A stretch of DNA of 64,000 bases from Anderseniella sp963787895. Its GTDB lineage: Bacteria; Pseudomonadota; Alphaproteobacteria; Rhizobiales; Aestuariivirgaceae. Positions 33,886 through 43,532 of the stretch are shown here, piece by piece (within the stretch, counting starts at the first letter, position 1; every line of letters begins with the position of its first letter). Made by a program: the position numbers and the translations under genes. Where the stretch lies: positions 54,667-118,666 of the forward strand of contig CAWBEX010000005.1 in the NCBI GenBank assembly GCA_963787895.1. Reading direction: 5' to 3'. The notes under the pieces were generated by a model. It was not told the origin of the DNA. It made no database searches and saw nothing but the letters and a program-made list of their open reading frames with translations.

Positions 33886-33928
33886 GTCAATGTATAGCAC
33901 CAGGACAATCAATCGCCCGGCAAACTGG

Positions 33929-34699
33929 CTAGTAGACCGAGAACGGGAAGTACTTGTCGTTGATTTCCTTGTACTTGCCGTTGCTCAAGATGGCCGCGAG
34001 TGCTGTATTCAGCTTCTCGACGAGCGCAGTGTCTTCCTGGCGCACTGCCATGCCCGCGCCGTCACCAAACCACTTGGCATCGGTATAATTGTCACCGACG
34101 TGCTCACAGCACGAACCATCGCCGTTCAGCCAATCCAGGATCACCACAGAGTCAGCAAGCACCGCATCAAGACGGCCTGCGGCCAGGTCGGCGTTGGCTT
34201 CATCTTGCGTTGCGTACAACTTGACGGTCGAGTCCTTGTAGTTGTCTTCCAGGAACGAAGAGTGCGTCGTTGAAGATTGAGCACCCAGCGTCTTGCCTTT
34301 CAGGCCGGCAGGACTGGTGTCGGAAATTCCGGAATCCTTCTTGGCAACAAAGCGGGCCGGCGTATTGTAGTACTTGTCAGTGAAGGCAACCTGCTTCTTG
34401 CGTTCTTCCGTAATCGACATGGAAGCAATGATCACGTCGTACTTCTTCGCCAGCAGCGCAGGAATAATACCATCCCAATCCTGGGCAACGAAGCTGCACT
34501 CAGACTTCATTTCCTCGCACAACGCCTTGGCAATTTCGACATCGAAACCCTGCAACTCACCATTGGAGTCGATGTAGTTGAATGGCTTGTAAGCACCTTC
34601 TGTGCCGACGCGAATCTTGGCCCAGTCTTCTGCATATGCGGCGCCTGTCATCATTGCTGCAGCAAGTGCGGCAATGGCAAATGTCTTGAATTTTTTCAT
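33929..34699 (-). CDS. Periplasmic amino-acid-binding protein (transporter substrate-binding)
   Basis: The 256-residue protein has a signal peptide (KKFKTFAIAALAAAMMTGAA, cleavage near AYA-ED) and a type II periplasmic-binding fold: IRVGTEGAYKPFNYIDSNGE at the start of the mature protein, the ALLAKKYDVIIASMSIT block near 91-107 and the LNTALAAILSNGKYKEINDK tail. I start at ATG 34699, preceded by GGGAG; the longer frame has an implausible N-terminus. Ligand is probably a basic or polar amino acid, given the family. It precedes the two permeases. Confidence 0.87.
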   Translation of the reverse strand: MKKFKTFAIAALAAAMMTGAAYAEDWAKIRVGTEGAYKPFNYIDSNGELQGFDVEIAKALCEEMKSECSFVAQDWDGIIPALLAKKYDVIIASMSITEERKKQVAFTDKYYNTPARFVAKKDSGISDTSPAGLKGKTLGAQSSTTHSSFLEDNYKDSTVKLYATQDEANADLAAGRLDAVLADSVVILDWLNGDGSCCEHVGDNYTDAKWFGDGAGMAVRQEDTALVEKLNTALAAILSNGKYKEINDKYFPFSVY

Positions 34700-34834
34700 A
34701 GTGGGGCTCCCTGTGGTACTCAACCTTTGAAACAGCAAACCCGGCGAGTGTTTGAATCCGCCCGGATTTAGCGCTGGAGCATGCTGCATTAGGCCGCGAC
34801 TTGTAAAGGCAAACCTGAGTTATGGTTGAGACGC

Positions 34835-36454
34835 CTAGCGTGTGACCAGTTCCGGCCCCATCAGGGAGTATGGTAGCCAGGTCGAAAGTATCGGCACATA
34901 CGTGACCAGGATCAGGAACAGGAACAATACACCTACAAACGGCAGCGCTGCGCGCACCACCTGAACCAGTGACATGCCGGTAATTCCGGAAGTCACGAAC
35001 AGGTTGAGCCCGATTGGCGGCGTAATCATGCCGATTTCCATATTGACCACCATTATTATGCCAAGGTGAACCGGATCGACCCCCAGTTCCATGGCGATGG
35101 GAAACACCACCGGCGCCACGATCAGCAGCAAACCCGATGGCTCCATGAACTGACCACCCAGCAGCAAAAGCAGGTTCACCGCGATCAGGAAGGTGAACCA
35201 GTTGAACCCCGCTCCCACCATCCAGTCGGTTATGGTCTGCGGAATGCGCTCGGATGTCAGCACGTGGGCAAACAACAAGGCATTCACAATTATGAACATC
35301 AGCATGATGATGGTCTTGGATGAATCCACCATCACCTTGCGCGTATCTTCATGTGCGAACGCAGCAAACGACTTGCGCGTCATCAGGTTTAGATTGCGCG
35401 CCCAGACCGGCAGGCCAGCCAATACAAGACCAGGCAGATGCAGCGGATTTGACTCCTTGTCCCGCAACATGCCGTACCCAACCATGAACACGAGGGAAAT
35501 AATCAGGCCTACAACCGCGCGGCCCGTAAACGACACGCCTTGCCATTCCTTGGCGATCAGGAAGGTTAGGATCATCCAGACGAAAAAGAACGCGATGGCG
35601 TATACCGTAGCGGAAAAACCAACACGCGCCTTGGCACTGTCGCTCTTGCTGACCCACGTTTCCCCCTTCATGGGTCCCATGTCGCGGTATATGAACAAGC
35701 CAACAATGAATGAGTAAACGGCAGCAACTGCTGCGGCTTCGGTTGGCGTGACCACACCACCATAAATGGCGCCGAGAATGATGACGATCAGGAACAGTCC
35801 CCAGAACGCGTCCTTGCCCGATATCAGAAGCTCGCCAAAACCCTTCCACTCTTCGGAAGGCAGGTTCTTGTATCGCGCCATGAAATAGATGGCGATCATC
35901 AGCATGAGGCCCGCAATCAGGCCGGGAATCACGCCTGCAAGGAACATTCTGCCGACGGACACATCAGTGGCGGCAGAATACACAACCATGACTATCGATG
36001 GAGGAATGAGGATGCCGAGTGTGCCGGCATTTGCGATGACGCCGGAGGCGAACTCCTTGGTGTACCCGACCTGCCTCATGCCCGCGATTGCAATCGTACC
36101 GATGGCAACCACGGTGGCAGGAGACGAACCCGACAGCGCAGCAAAAAACATGCAGGCCAGCACCGACGCCATGGCAAGTCCACCACGGAAATGGCCCACC
36201 AATGCAATTGCAAAGCGGATGAGCCGCTGGGCAACGCCACCAGTTGCCATGAAGTTGGACGCCAGAATGAAGAACGGAATGGCCAGCAGCGTGTAGTTCT
36301 CTGAGGCAGTGAACAGCTGCAGCGCCACCGATGACATGGTGTCGTTGGAAAAGAGCGCAATAATGATGACGCTCGACAGCCCCAGCGCCACGGCTATCGG
36401 TACGCCAAGGAAAAGCAGCGTTATGACAAGGCTGAAAAGGATGAGCGATTCCAT
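34835..36454 (-). CDS. dctM: TRAP transporter large permease (DctM), enlarged
   Basis: The DctM permease of a TRAP carrier uses an ion gradient to import the ligand presented by DctP. Hallmarks are ALSGSSPATVVAIGTIAIAG, GTLGILIPPSIVMVVYSAATDV and, near the C-terminus, GQFMEPSGLLLIVAPVVFPI followed by NMEIGMITPPIGLNLFV. Usual DctM proteins are about 430 residues; this one is 539. The extra part, about residues 250-365, carries two to three further hydrophobic segments with charged loops. It lies 6 bases after dctQ. The frame is intact, unlike that of dctP in the same operon. Confidence 0.88.
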   Translation of the reverse strand: MESLILFSLVITLLFLGVPIAVALGLSSVIIIALFSNDTMSSVALQLFTASENYTLLAIPFFILASNFMATGGVAQRLIRFAIALVGHFRGGLAMASVLACMFFAALSGSSPATVVAIGTIAIAGMRQVGYTKEFASGVIANAGTLGILIPPSIVMVVYSAATDVSVGRMFLAGVIPGLIAGLMLMIAIYFMARYKNLPSEEWKGFGELLISGKDAFWGLFLIVIILGAIYGGVVTPTEAAAVAAVYSFIVGLFIYRDMGPMKGETWVSKSDSAKARVGFSATVYAIAFFFVWMILTFLIAKEWQGVSFTGRAVVGLIISLVFMVGYGMLRDKESNPLHLPGLVLAGLPVWARNLNLMTRKSFAAFAHEDTRKVMVDSSKTIIMLMFIIVNALLFAHVLTSERIPQTITDWMVGAGFNWFTFLIAVNLLLLLGGQFMEPSGLLLIVAPVVFPIAMELGVDPVHLGIIMVVNMEIGMITPPIGLNLFVTSGITGMSLVQVVRAALPFVGVLFLFLILVTYVPILSTWLPYSLMGPELVTR

Positions 36455-36460
36455 TGCGGT

Positions 36461-37135
36461 TCAATCCTTCAGTGCGTCTTTGTTGGCTGCAACCAGTTCT
36501 TCTGCCTCATGCCCGGCAACGATCAATTCACGCTCACCACGCCAGATTTCAATGAAAGCCTGAACACAACGGAAAGCAAACAAGCCAAGCCCGACAGGCA
36601 GCATGAGGTAACCCACCCAAAGGTGGACACGATCCTGCAAGCCAAACACGGTTTGCATCCACATCGGATATTTCAGATCGTTGAATCCAATGCCCACCTT
36701 GTAAAACTTTGACCAGTAGGCAATAGCGCCGCCACCCTTGGTTTCTGCACCCAGCGGTATCAGCCAGTCAGCATACAGCAGCATAACCCCGTACAGGATC
36801 CCGCAGGCAGCTCCAAACAGTGCCATCGCCTTGAACAGTTTTGGCGGAAACAGCCGGATCAGTGCATCAACACCTAAATGCGAGCCGATCTTGACGCCAT
36901 AGCTCATGCCAAAAAGTATCATCCAGGCGAACATCAGACTGGTAAATCTGAGCGCGCCCCCCCAGCCGGAATTGAAGCCATAGCGGGCAATCACCTGGGT
37001 GAATGTCACGATCGTAATGATGGCCAGCAATGTCGCCAGCACATTTTCCTCAAACCGCGTGATCGCTTCAGGTCGCACCCTCTCAATTAGAAAAAAGACC
37101 CCAACCACACACAGCACAATGATGGAAATAAGCAT
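36461..37135 (-). CDS. dctQ: TRAP transporter small permease (DctQ)
   Basis: The 224-residue small permease has four membrane segments, with LFGMSYGVKIGSHLGVDALI near 87-106 as the family signature. I start it at ATG 37135; the longer open frame adds an implausible basic N-terminus through a hairpin. It is between dctP and dctM, with the normal P-Q-M order. It stabilises and supports DctM in the membrane. Confidence 0.85.
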   Translation of the reverse strand: MLISIIVLCVVGVFFLIERVRPEAITRFEENVLATLLAIITIVTFTQVIARYGFNSGWGGALRFTSLMFAWMILFGMSYGVKIGSHLGVDALIRLFPPKLFKAMALFGAACGILYGVMLLYADWLIPLGAETKGGGAIAYWSKFYKVGIGFNDLKYPMWMQTVFGLQDRVHLWVGYLMLPVGLGLFAFRCVQAFIEIWRGERELIVAGHEAEELVAANKDALKD

Positions 37136-37162
37136 GACGCGCCTCGCCGGTTTTCTGGTGCA

Positions 37163-37193
37163 GGCCCGGTCCGCCGCAAAAGCGCACCGGGCC
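37163..37193 (-). promoter_or_regulatory. Hairpin between dctP and dctQ
   Basis: GGCCCGGT and ACCGGGCC form a perfect 8-base-pair inverted repeat around 15 bases, located after the dctP stop and before the dctQ start. There is no T-run after it, so it is more likely an RNA-stability or partial-termination element than a full terminator. Confidence 0.45.
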
Positions 37194-37206
37194 AACTGCG
37201 GCGTGA

Positions 37207-38206
37207 TTACATGTTGGACGCAGCAGCCGCGTCAATCAGGTCCTTGCCGATGTCGCCTTCAAACTTGCTCCACACAGGCTTCATGGCATCTACCCATGCT
37301 TGCCGTTGTTCTGGCGTGAGTTCGACAATCTTGCCATTGGCGGAGAGGATGTTGGCGCGGTTTTCAGCTTCTTTCTTGGCAACGTTCCCGTTAGCCTCGG
37401 TAGTCACTTCGCCGACAATCTTCAGGAACTGGTCACGCACGTCTGCGTCCAGGCCATCCAGCCATTCCTTTGACGTTACCAGACCCATACGCCAGCACCT
37501 GGTGGTTGGTCTCGGTGATGCCGTCCTGCACTTCGAAGAACTTCTGTGTATAGATGTTCGACCAGGTGTTTTCCTGGCCATCCACGACGCCTGTCTGCAG
37601 CGCGCCATAGACTTCCTTGAAGGCCAGCTTCTGAGCCGATGCACCCATTGCCTCGATCATGGCCACGGCCACGTCAGATGTTTGCACACGGAACTTCAGG
37701 CCATTTGCATCGCTTGGCAGCACAAGTGGCTTCTTGGCTGAAAACTGCTTCATGCCGGACGACCAGATGGCCAGTCCCTGGAAGCCTTTGTCGTTGACCG
37801 CGCTGAGCAGGCCGTTTGCGGCATCAGAAGCCAGGAACTTGTCAAATGCCGTCAGATCCTTCCACAGGAACGGCAAGTCGAACACCCGGTACTTCAGTGT
37901 ATAGGCTTCGAACTTGGACAGCGAAGGTGCAGCAAGCTGAACGTCGCCCAGCAACATCGCTTCCATGACCTTGTCATCATCATAGAGTGTCGAATTCGGG
38001 AACACTTCCATGCAGGCTTTGCCGTTCATCTCGGCGTTGATGCGCTCGGCGAGCCTCGTGGCAGCATCACCCTTCGGATGACCAGTGGCGGCCACTACGT
38101 GTGAGAACTTGATGACAGTTTCACCATCATCACAATTGGCCATTGCACCTGTTGCGGCAAGGCCAAGGAGGCTGACGGCAGCCACTGCGATTTTCAGAAA
38201 TTTCAT
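37207..38206 (-). pseudogene. dctP: TRAP solute-binding protein gene (dctP) with a single frameshift
   Basis: The first frame, from ATG 38206, encodes a signal peptide (LKIAVAAVSLLGLAATGAMA), then FSHVVAATGHPKGDAATRL, AIWSSGMKQFSAKKPLVLPS and YGALQTGVVDGQENTW, all DctP-family blocks. After NHQVLAYG at about 37490 the family-like sequence LVTSKEWLDGLDADVRDQF continues in another frame to the stop at 37207. One surplus base in a GGG run (37484-37486) explains the break: with GG, the codons read AYGLVTS. Everything else, including ligand-binding blocks and spacing to dctQ, is normal. The break is either a real mutation that inactivates this transporter or a sequencing error. Confidence 0.85.
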
Positions 38207-38394
38207 AATATTACTCCCTGTTCTGGCACCCATTGATGTAAAGGCGCTGCAACGGCGCGAAGTGCCATCACACATTAGTGTGCGCAAACACTTTTGCAGT
38301 CAATGACGACCAATTGCTGACATTGCCATTGATCAGTATCAACGACGCTCTGGTGTCCAGTCTTTACCGTGCATCCTGAAACAGGAGACCAGAC

Positions 38395-38685
38395 ATGAAG
38401 TACATCGCCTTTGCCGCATGCCTCGCTGCCTTGATACTGCCTGCACTGTCATCTACGGCGGCTGCCGACGAACCCCCTGCATGGGAACACGCACTGCGAT
38501 CCCAGTTACTGGTCGAGAAGCAATGCAACCTCAACTACCTGACAAACGTCCAGGTGCAGCAGCTCGGTGCGGTCAAAAGCATCGAGGCCCGTGCCCACTG
38601 CATGAACGGGCAGGCATATGACGTGCGCTCCCTGAAAGGGTCTGACAAGTTTGACATCAAGGAATGTGGCATATCCATCTGTTAG
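38395..38685 (+). CDS. Small secreted hypothetical protein
   Basis: The 96-residue protein has a clear signal peptide (AFAACLAALILPALSSTAAA) and a mature part of about 70 residues with four cysteines at EKQCNL, ARAHCM, KECG and the C-terminal SIC, which could form two disulfides in the periplasm. The start ATG follows AGGAG six bases upstream. I recognise no family. It lies between the divergent TRAP operon and the glycine riboswitch and may be an independent unit. Confidence 0.7.
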   Translation: MKYIAFAACLAALILPALSSTAAADEPPAWEHALRSQLLVEKQCNLNYLTNVQVQQLGAVKSIEARAHCMNGQAYDVRSLKGSDKFDIKECGISIC

Positions 38686-38751
38686 TCGCAGCACCAGCGC
38701 ATTGACACCATTCAACGATTGTGCCCAAATCGTCCGCGTATTGACGACTGT

Positions 38752-38935
38752 CATGCGGAAGAGACCGGAAGCAAATTCCGGCGCCGAAGGAGCAACCGCC
38801 CCGGAAACTCTCAGGCAAAAGGACCGTATGATAGAAAAACTCTGGAGAGCAGTGGCATAAGGCCACTCACCGAAGGGCGTAAGCCAGCCGATTCAGGCTG
38901 GTCAAATCTCTCAGGTTGTTGACAGAGGGGGCCTG
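38752..38935 (+). ncRNA. Tandem glycine riboswitch
   Basis: Two consecutive glycine aptamers precede gcvT. The first (about 38754-38827) has the GCGCCGAAGGAGCAA and CTCTCAGGCAAAAGGACCG blocks. The second (about 38838-38931) has TCTGGAGAGC, CACTCACCGAAGGGCG and CTCTCAGGTTGTTGACAGAG. These conserved cores, the spacing, and the position upstream of the glycine cleavage genes identify a classical tandem gcvT riboswitch, which usually activates expression when glycine is high. The region 38686-38994 holds no other gene. Confidence 0.95.
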
Positions 38936-38994
38936 TGTGACCGGACTTGTGCCGGGCACGCAAGTCATTCTGCAACAAGGGGACGGACAGGGAT

Positions 38995-40131
38995 TTGACC
39001 GACGCAACAACCAGTGAACAACTGAAATCCACTCCACTGCGGGCCGAGCATGAAAAGCTTGGTGCGCGCATGGTGCCATTCGCCGGTTATCTCATGCCGG
39101 TGCAATATGCTGCCGGTATCCTGGCAGAACATGTTCACACCCGTGAAAAATGCGGCCTGTTCGACGTGTCGCACATGGGCCAGGCGTGGCTGAAAGGACC
39201 AGACCATCCGGCAACGTCCGCGGCACTTGAAGCGTTGATACCAGCAGACATCACGTCGCTTGAGCCGGGTCGGCAACGGTATTCGCAACTGCTGAATGAT
39301 AACGGCGGTTGTATCGATGACCTGATGATTTCCCGCTCAGCTTACCCCGGCACCGAAGGCTGGCTCTATCTGGTGGTCAATGCCTCGCGCAAGGAAATTG
39401 ATTTTGCACACCTGCGCGAACATCTGCCTGCTGCCATTGAGGTCGAGGAAAAACCGGATTGGTCGCTGCTGGCTTTGCAGGGACCACGCGCTGAAGCCGT
39501 GCTGGAGGCGCTGTTGCCTGGTGTGGCACGGCTTGAGTTCATGCAAGGCGCACCATTTGAGTTTCACCGCACAGGCATTTACGTCACGCGCTCTGGTTAT
39601 ACCGGCGAAGACGGTTACGAGATTTCGGTTCCTGCAACCACGGCCGTAGAGTTGTGGAATGCGCTGATCGCGCACGAGGACGTGCTGCCGATAGGGCTTG
39701 GCGCGCGCGACTCACTGCGGCTCGAAGCCGGCCTTTCCCTTTACGGGCATGAACTTGATGAAACCGTATCGCCGGTCGAGGCGTCGCTGCTCTGGTCAAT
39801 TCCCAAACACCGGCGCGAGCAAGGTGGCTTTCCTGGTGCACAGCGGATACAGCGTGAAATTGCCGAGGGCCCGGCGAGGCGGATTGTGGGCATCAGGCCC
39901 GAAGGCCGTGCACCTGCACGCGAGGGCACGCTCATCATGGCGGATGGAAAGGACGTGGGCACAATTACATCAGGCGGCTTTGGTCCCACGATTGGCGCAC
40001 CTGTGGCGCTTGGCTTTGTGCCGCCCTCGCTCGCCAAACCGGGTACGAAGCTTGCACTTATGGTGCGCGGCAAAGCGCTGCCGGCAGAGGTGATAAAGCT
40101 GCCGTTCGTGCAAAAATCATTCAAGAAATAA
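38995..40131 (+). CDS. gcvT: Glycine cleavage system T-protein, aminomethyltransferase
   Basis: The T-protein releases ammonia and transfers the aminomethyl carbon from the H-protein to tetrahydrofolate. The 378-residue product has TPLRAEHEKLGARMVPFAGY at the N-terminus, YTGEDGYEISVP near 200-211 and GLGARDSLRLEAGLSLYGHE, all standard folate-enzyme blocks. The start is uncertain: TTG 38995 follows a purine-rich stretch with AGGG close by; TTG 38947 would add 16 residues inside the end of the riboswitch leader. It is the first gene of the riboswitch-controlled operon. Confidence 0.92.
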   Translation: MTDATTSEQLKSTPLRAEHEKLGARMVPFAGYLMPVQYAAGILAEHVHTREKCGLFDVSHMGQAWLKGPDHPATSAALEALIPADITSLEPGRQRYSQLLNDNGGCIDDLMISRSAYPGTEGWLYLVVNASRKEIDFAHLREHLPAAIEVEEKPDWSLLALQGPRAEAVLEALLPGVARLEFMQGAPFEFHRTGIYVTRSGYTGEDGYEISVPATTAVELWNALIAHEDVLPIGLGARDSLRLEAGLSLYGHELDETVSPVEASLLWSIPKHRREQGGFPGAQRIQREIAEGPARRIVGIRPEGRAPAREGTLIMADGKDVGTITSGGFGPTIGAPVALGFVPPSLAKPGTKLALMVRGKALPAEVIKLPFVQKSFKK

Positions 40132-40166
40132 ACAATCAAAACACTACAAGATCTGGAGGACTGAAC

Positions 40167-40544
40167 ATGGCCACAACCAAATTTTCCAAGGAACACGAGT
40201 GGATCCGCGTCGACGGAGACATCGCAACAATCGGCATCACCAAACATGCTGCCGAACAACTGGGCGACCTGGTGTTTGTTGAACTGCCTGCCGTCGGCAA
40301 GAAGATGACCCCCGGCGATGATGCAGCCGTTGTTGAATCCGTAAAGGCAGCAAGTGAAGTCTATGCACCGGTGTCTGGTGAAGTGATCGAGGTCAACGGC
40401 GACCTCGAAGACGAACCCGGCAAGGTAAACGAGTCTCCCGAAGCCGATGGATGGTTCATGAAGCTGAAACTTTCGAACCCCGGCGAACTTGATGCGCTGA
40501 TGGATGAGCCTGCCTATCTGAGCTTCGTGGAAGAGCAAGGCTAA
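40167..40544 (+). CDS. gcvH: Glycine cleavage system H-protein
   Basis: The lipoylated shuttle protein of the glycine cleavage complex has 125 residues, the normal size. The lipoyl lysine is Lys60 in the VVESVKAASEVYAPVSGEV block. EHEWIRVDGD and AAEQLGDLVFVELP are the other conserved sections. It has a good ribosome-binding site (CTGGAGGA) and lies between gcvT and gcvP. Confidence 0.95.
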   Translation: MATTKFSKEHEWIRVDGDIATIGITKHAAEQLGDLVFVELPAVGKKMTPGDDAAVVESVKAASEVYAPVSGEVIEVNGDLEDEPGKVNESPEADGWFMKLKLSNPGELDALMDEPAYLSFVEEQG

Positions 40545-40598
40545 CCCTGCCAGCACCATCCCAAGCCAAACATTCACAAACGACTGCGAGCAAGACAC

Positions 40599-43505
40599 AT
40601 GGCCCAAGACCGTACACGCCTGACTGACCTGCAATCCGGTGCCAACTTCGTCCCCCGTCACATCGGGCCACGCGAAGACGAGCTGAGCGAAATGCTGGTG
40701 CAAACCGGCAGCAAATCCCTCGACGACCTGATGCAACAGATCGTACCCCGGCAGATCAGGAGTAAGGCCGCGCTGGAACTTCCAGTACCACGTTCTGAAC
40801 GCAATGCCTTGTCGGACCTCAGGTCTATCGCCGGCAGGAACAGGATATTCACCTCGATGATCGGCATGGGCTACTATGGCTGTGTCACACCCAAGGTCAT
40901 TCTGCGCAATATCCTGGAAAATCCCGGCTGGTATACCGCCTATACTCCCTACCAGGCCGAGGTCAGCCAGGGCCGCCTCGAAGCCCTGTTGAACTTCCAG
41001 CAAATGATATGCGACCTGACAGGGCTTGAACTTGCCAGCGCTTCCTTACTCGACGAAGGCACCGCCGCTGCCGAAGCCATGTCCATGGCACACCGTGTCT
41101 CGAAAACCGGGCGCGATGTGTTCTTTGTTGACGAAGACAGCCATCCGCAGACCATCGCCGTACTGCAAACGCGCGCGCGCGGTTTCGGCTTCAGCCTTGT
41201 CATCGGAAACCCCGCCACCGACCTTGAGCCTTCACAGGTCTTTGCCGCACTGCTGTCTTATCCCGGCTCATCAGGCCAGATCCGGGATTATCGCAGCCAG
41301 ATTGCCGGGCTTGCCGAACACGGTGCCTTGTCCATCATGGCAACCGACCTGCTGGCACTGGCAATGCTGACACCACCGGGTGAACTGGGCGCAGATATCG
41401 CCATCGGGTCAGCGCAGCGCTTTGGCGTGCCGATGGGTTATGGTGGCCCGCACGCGGCCTTCTTCGCCACCAGGGACGACTACAAGCGTGCCATGCCGGG
41501 CCGCCTCATTGGTGTGTCCGTTGACGCAGAAGGCGCGCCTGCCCTGCGCATGGCAATGCAAACCCGCGAACAGCACATCCGTCGTGAAAAAGCCACCAGC
41601 AACATCTGCACCGCACAGGTACTGCTTGCCGTGATTGCCGGCATGTTTGCCGTCTATCAGGGGCCAAAGGGTGTGGCCAAGATTGCCGCACGCGCCCACC
41701 GATGGGCCGAGATAACAGCCCATGCCCTGAAAACCTGGGGATATGAAATCACCACGGATGCGTTCTTCGACACCATAACAGTGCGTGCACCCGCAAGAGC
41801 CTACTCGCTCATAGCCAAGGCCCGCGAACAGCGCATAAACCTGCGTCAGGTTGATGCCGACCACATTGGCATCTCGTTTGACGAGACCACCCGCCGCTCA
41901 GAAGTGGAACGCCTGCTTGGCTGCTTCCGCACCAACGGTCTGGCTGGCTGGTCGCTCGATACTATTGATGAGGAAATAACCGAGTGCATTCCCGGCAACC
42001 TTGCCCGGGTCTCTGATTACATGACGCATCCAGTGTTCTCGATGCACCAGTCGGAAACGCTCATGCTGCGCTATCTCCGCCATCTTCAGTCAAAGGATAT
42101 CGCACTCGACCGTTCGATGATTCCGCTCGGTTCCTGCACAATGAAGCTCAACGCCACAACTGAAATGATACCGGTTACCTGGCCCGAGTTTGCCAACATG
42201 CATCCGTTTTCTCCGCTGGAACAGGCACAGGGTTATCAGCAATTATTTGAAGAACTGGAAGGTTGGCTATGCGAGATCACCGGTTTTGATGCGGTTTCAC
42301 TGCAACCAAATGCCGGCAGCCAGGGCGAGTATGCAGGACTGATGACCATCCGTGCCTACCATGAGGCCAACGGCGGCACCGGCCGCAACATATGTCTCAT
42401 CCCCTCCTCCGCACATGGCACCAACCCGGCGTCTGCCGTAATGGCTGGCCTGAATGTTGTCGTCGTGAAATGCGATGATCATGGCAACGTTGACCTTGCA
42501 GATCTGACTGCCAAGGCACAGCAGTATCGCGACACTCTGGCCGCACTGATGATCACCTACCCTTCGACACATGGCGTGTTCGAGGAAAGCATCAAGGACA
42601 TTTGCGACGTCATCCACGAAAACGGCGGCCAGGTTTACCTCGATGGCGCAAATCTGAACGCCCTTGTCGGGTTGGTGCGCCCCGCAGAAATTGGTGCAGA
42701 CGTTTGTCACATGAACCTGCACAAGACATTCTGCATTCCCCACGGCGGCGGCGGACCAGGTGTTGGCCCGATCGGTGTGAAGGCACACCTGGCGCGCTTC
42801 CTGCCTGGTCATGATGTTGTCAGCGGTGTCAATCCTGCCTCGCACGGCAGACCGACCATTGGCCAGATATCCGCAGCTCCCTGGGGTTCGGCTTCCATTC
42901 TGCCAATCTCATGGGCCTATATCGCCATGATGGGCAGTGAAGGGCTGACCAGGGCCACCCAGGTTGCCATCCTCAATGCCAACTACATTGCAAACCGCCT
43001 GAAGCCGCATTTCCCGATAGTCTACACTGGCCCCGGCGGCTTCGTTGCCCATGAATGCATCATCGACATGCGCACGCTGAAGGAAGACACAGGCATAGGC
43101 GTGGAAGACGTTGCCAAGCGGCTGGTCGACTACGGCTTCCATGCACCGACAATGAGCTGGCCGGTGCCTGAAACGCTGATGATTGAACCAACTGAGTCTG
43201 AAAGCAAGGCTGAGTTGGACCGCTTTTGCGATGCCATGATTGCAATTCGCGCCGAGATTGCAGAAGTCGAGGCAGGTACGGCGGACAAGACGAACAACGT
43301 ATTGCGCAATGCCCCTCACACCCACAAGGCGCTGCTGCATGACTGGACCAGGCCCTACAGCCGCGAACAGGCTTATTTCCCGCTGCCGTCAAACCGGATC
43401 GACAAGTACTGGCCACCTGTGGCTCGCATCGATAACGTCTACGGCGACCGTAACCTGGTCTGCGCCTGCCCGCCGCTTGATGCCTATCAGGAAGCAGCGG
43501 AATAG
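40599..43505 (+). CDS. gcvP: Glycine dehydrogenase (decarboxylating), P-protein
   Basis: The PLP-dependent P-protein decarboxylates glycine and passes the aminomethyl group to GcvH. At 968 residues it is the single-chain form in which the two halves of gcvPA and gcvPB are fused. PLP Lys709 lies in NLHKTFCIPHGGGGPG; NAGSQGEYAGL and SSAHGTNPAS are also present. The N-terminus FVPRHIGPREDELSEML is typical. MmgE/PrpD follows after 27 bases and seems to be in the same unit. Confidence 0.96.
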   Translation: MAQDRTRLTDLQSGANFVPRHIGPREDELSEMLVQTGSKSLDDLMQQIVPRQIRSKAALELPVPRSERNALSDLRSIAGRNRIFTSMIGMGYYGCVTPKVILRNILENPGWYTAYTPYQAEVSQGRLEALLNFQQMICDLTGLELASASLLDEGTAAAEAMSMAHRVSKTGRDVFFVDEDSHPQTIAVLQTRARGFGFSLVIGNPATDLEPSQVFAALLSYPGSSGQIRDYRSQIAGLAEHGALSIMATDLLALAMLTPPGELGADIAIGSAQRFGVPMGYGGPHAAFFATRDDYKRAMPGRLIGVSVDAEGAPALRMAMQTREQHIRREKATSNICTAQVLLAVIAGMFAVYQGPKGVAKIAARAHRWAEITAHALKTWGYEITTDAFFDTITVRAPARAYSLIAKAREQRINLRQVDADHIGISFDETTRRSEVERLLGCFRTNGLAGWSLDTIDEEITECIPGNLARVSDYMTHPVFSMHQSETLMLRYLRHLQSKDIALDRSMIPLGSCTMKLNATTEMIPVTWPEFANMHPFSPLEQAQGYQQLFEELEGWLCEITGFDAVSLQPNAGSQGEYAGLMTIRAYHEANGGTGRNICLIPSSAHGTNPASAVMAGLNVVVVKCDDHGNVDLADLTAKAQQYRDTLAALMITYPSTHGVFEESIKDICDVIHENGGQVYLDGANLNALVGLVRPAEIGADVCHMNLHKTFCIPHGGGGPGVGPIGVKAHLARFLPGHDVVSGVNPASHGRPTIGQISAAPWGSASILPISWAYIAMMGSEGLTRATQVAILNANYIANRLKPHFPIVYTGPGGFVAHECIIDMRTLKEDTGIGVEDVAKRLVDYGFHAPTMSWPVPETLMIEPTESESKAELDRFCDAMIAIRAEIAEVEAGTADKTNNVLRNAPHTHKALLHDWTRPYSREQAYFPLPSNRIDKYWPPVARIDNVYGDRNLVCACPPLDAYQEAAE

Positions 43506-43532
43506 AAGATCAACCCGCGCAAGGATCAATGC

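Noticed and set aside
39741..41003. Minus-strand open frame of 420 codons across gcvT-gcvH-gcvP
   Set aside because: Opposite three well-identified genes and has no domain; an artefact of base composition.
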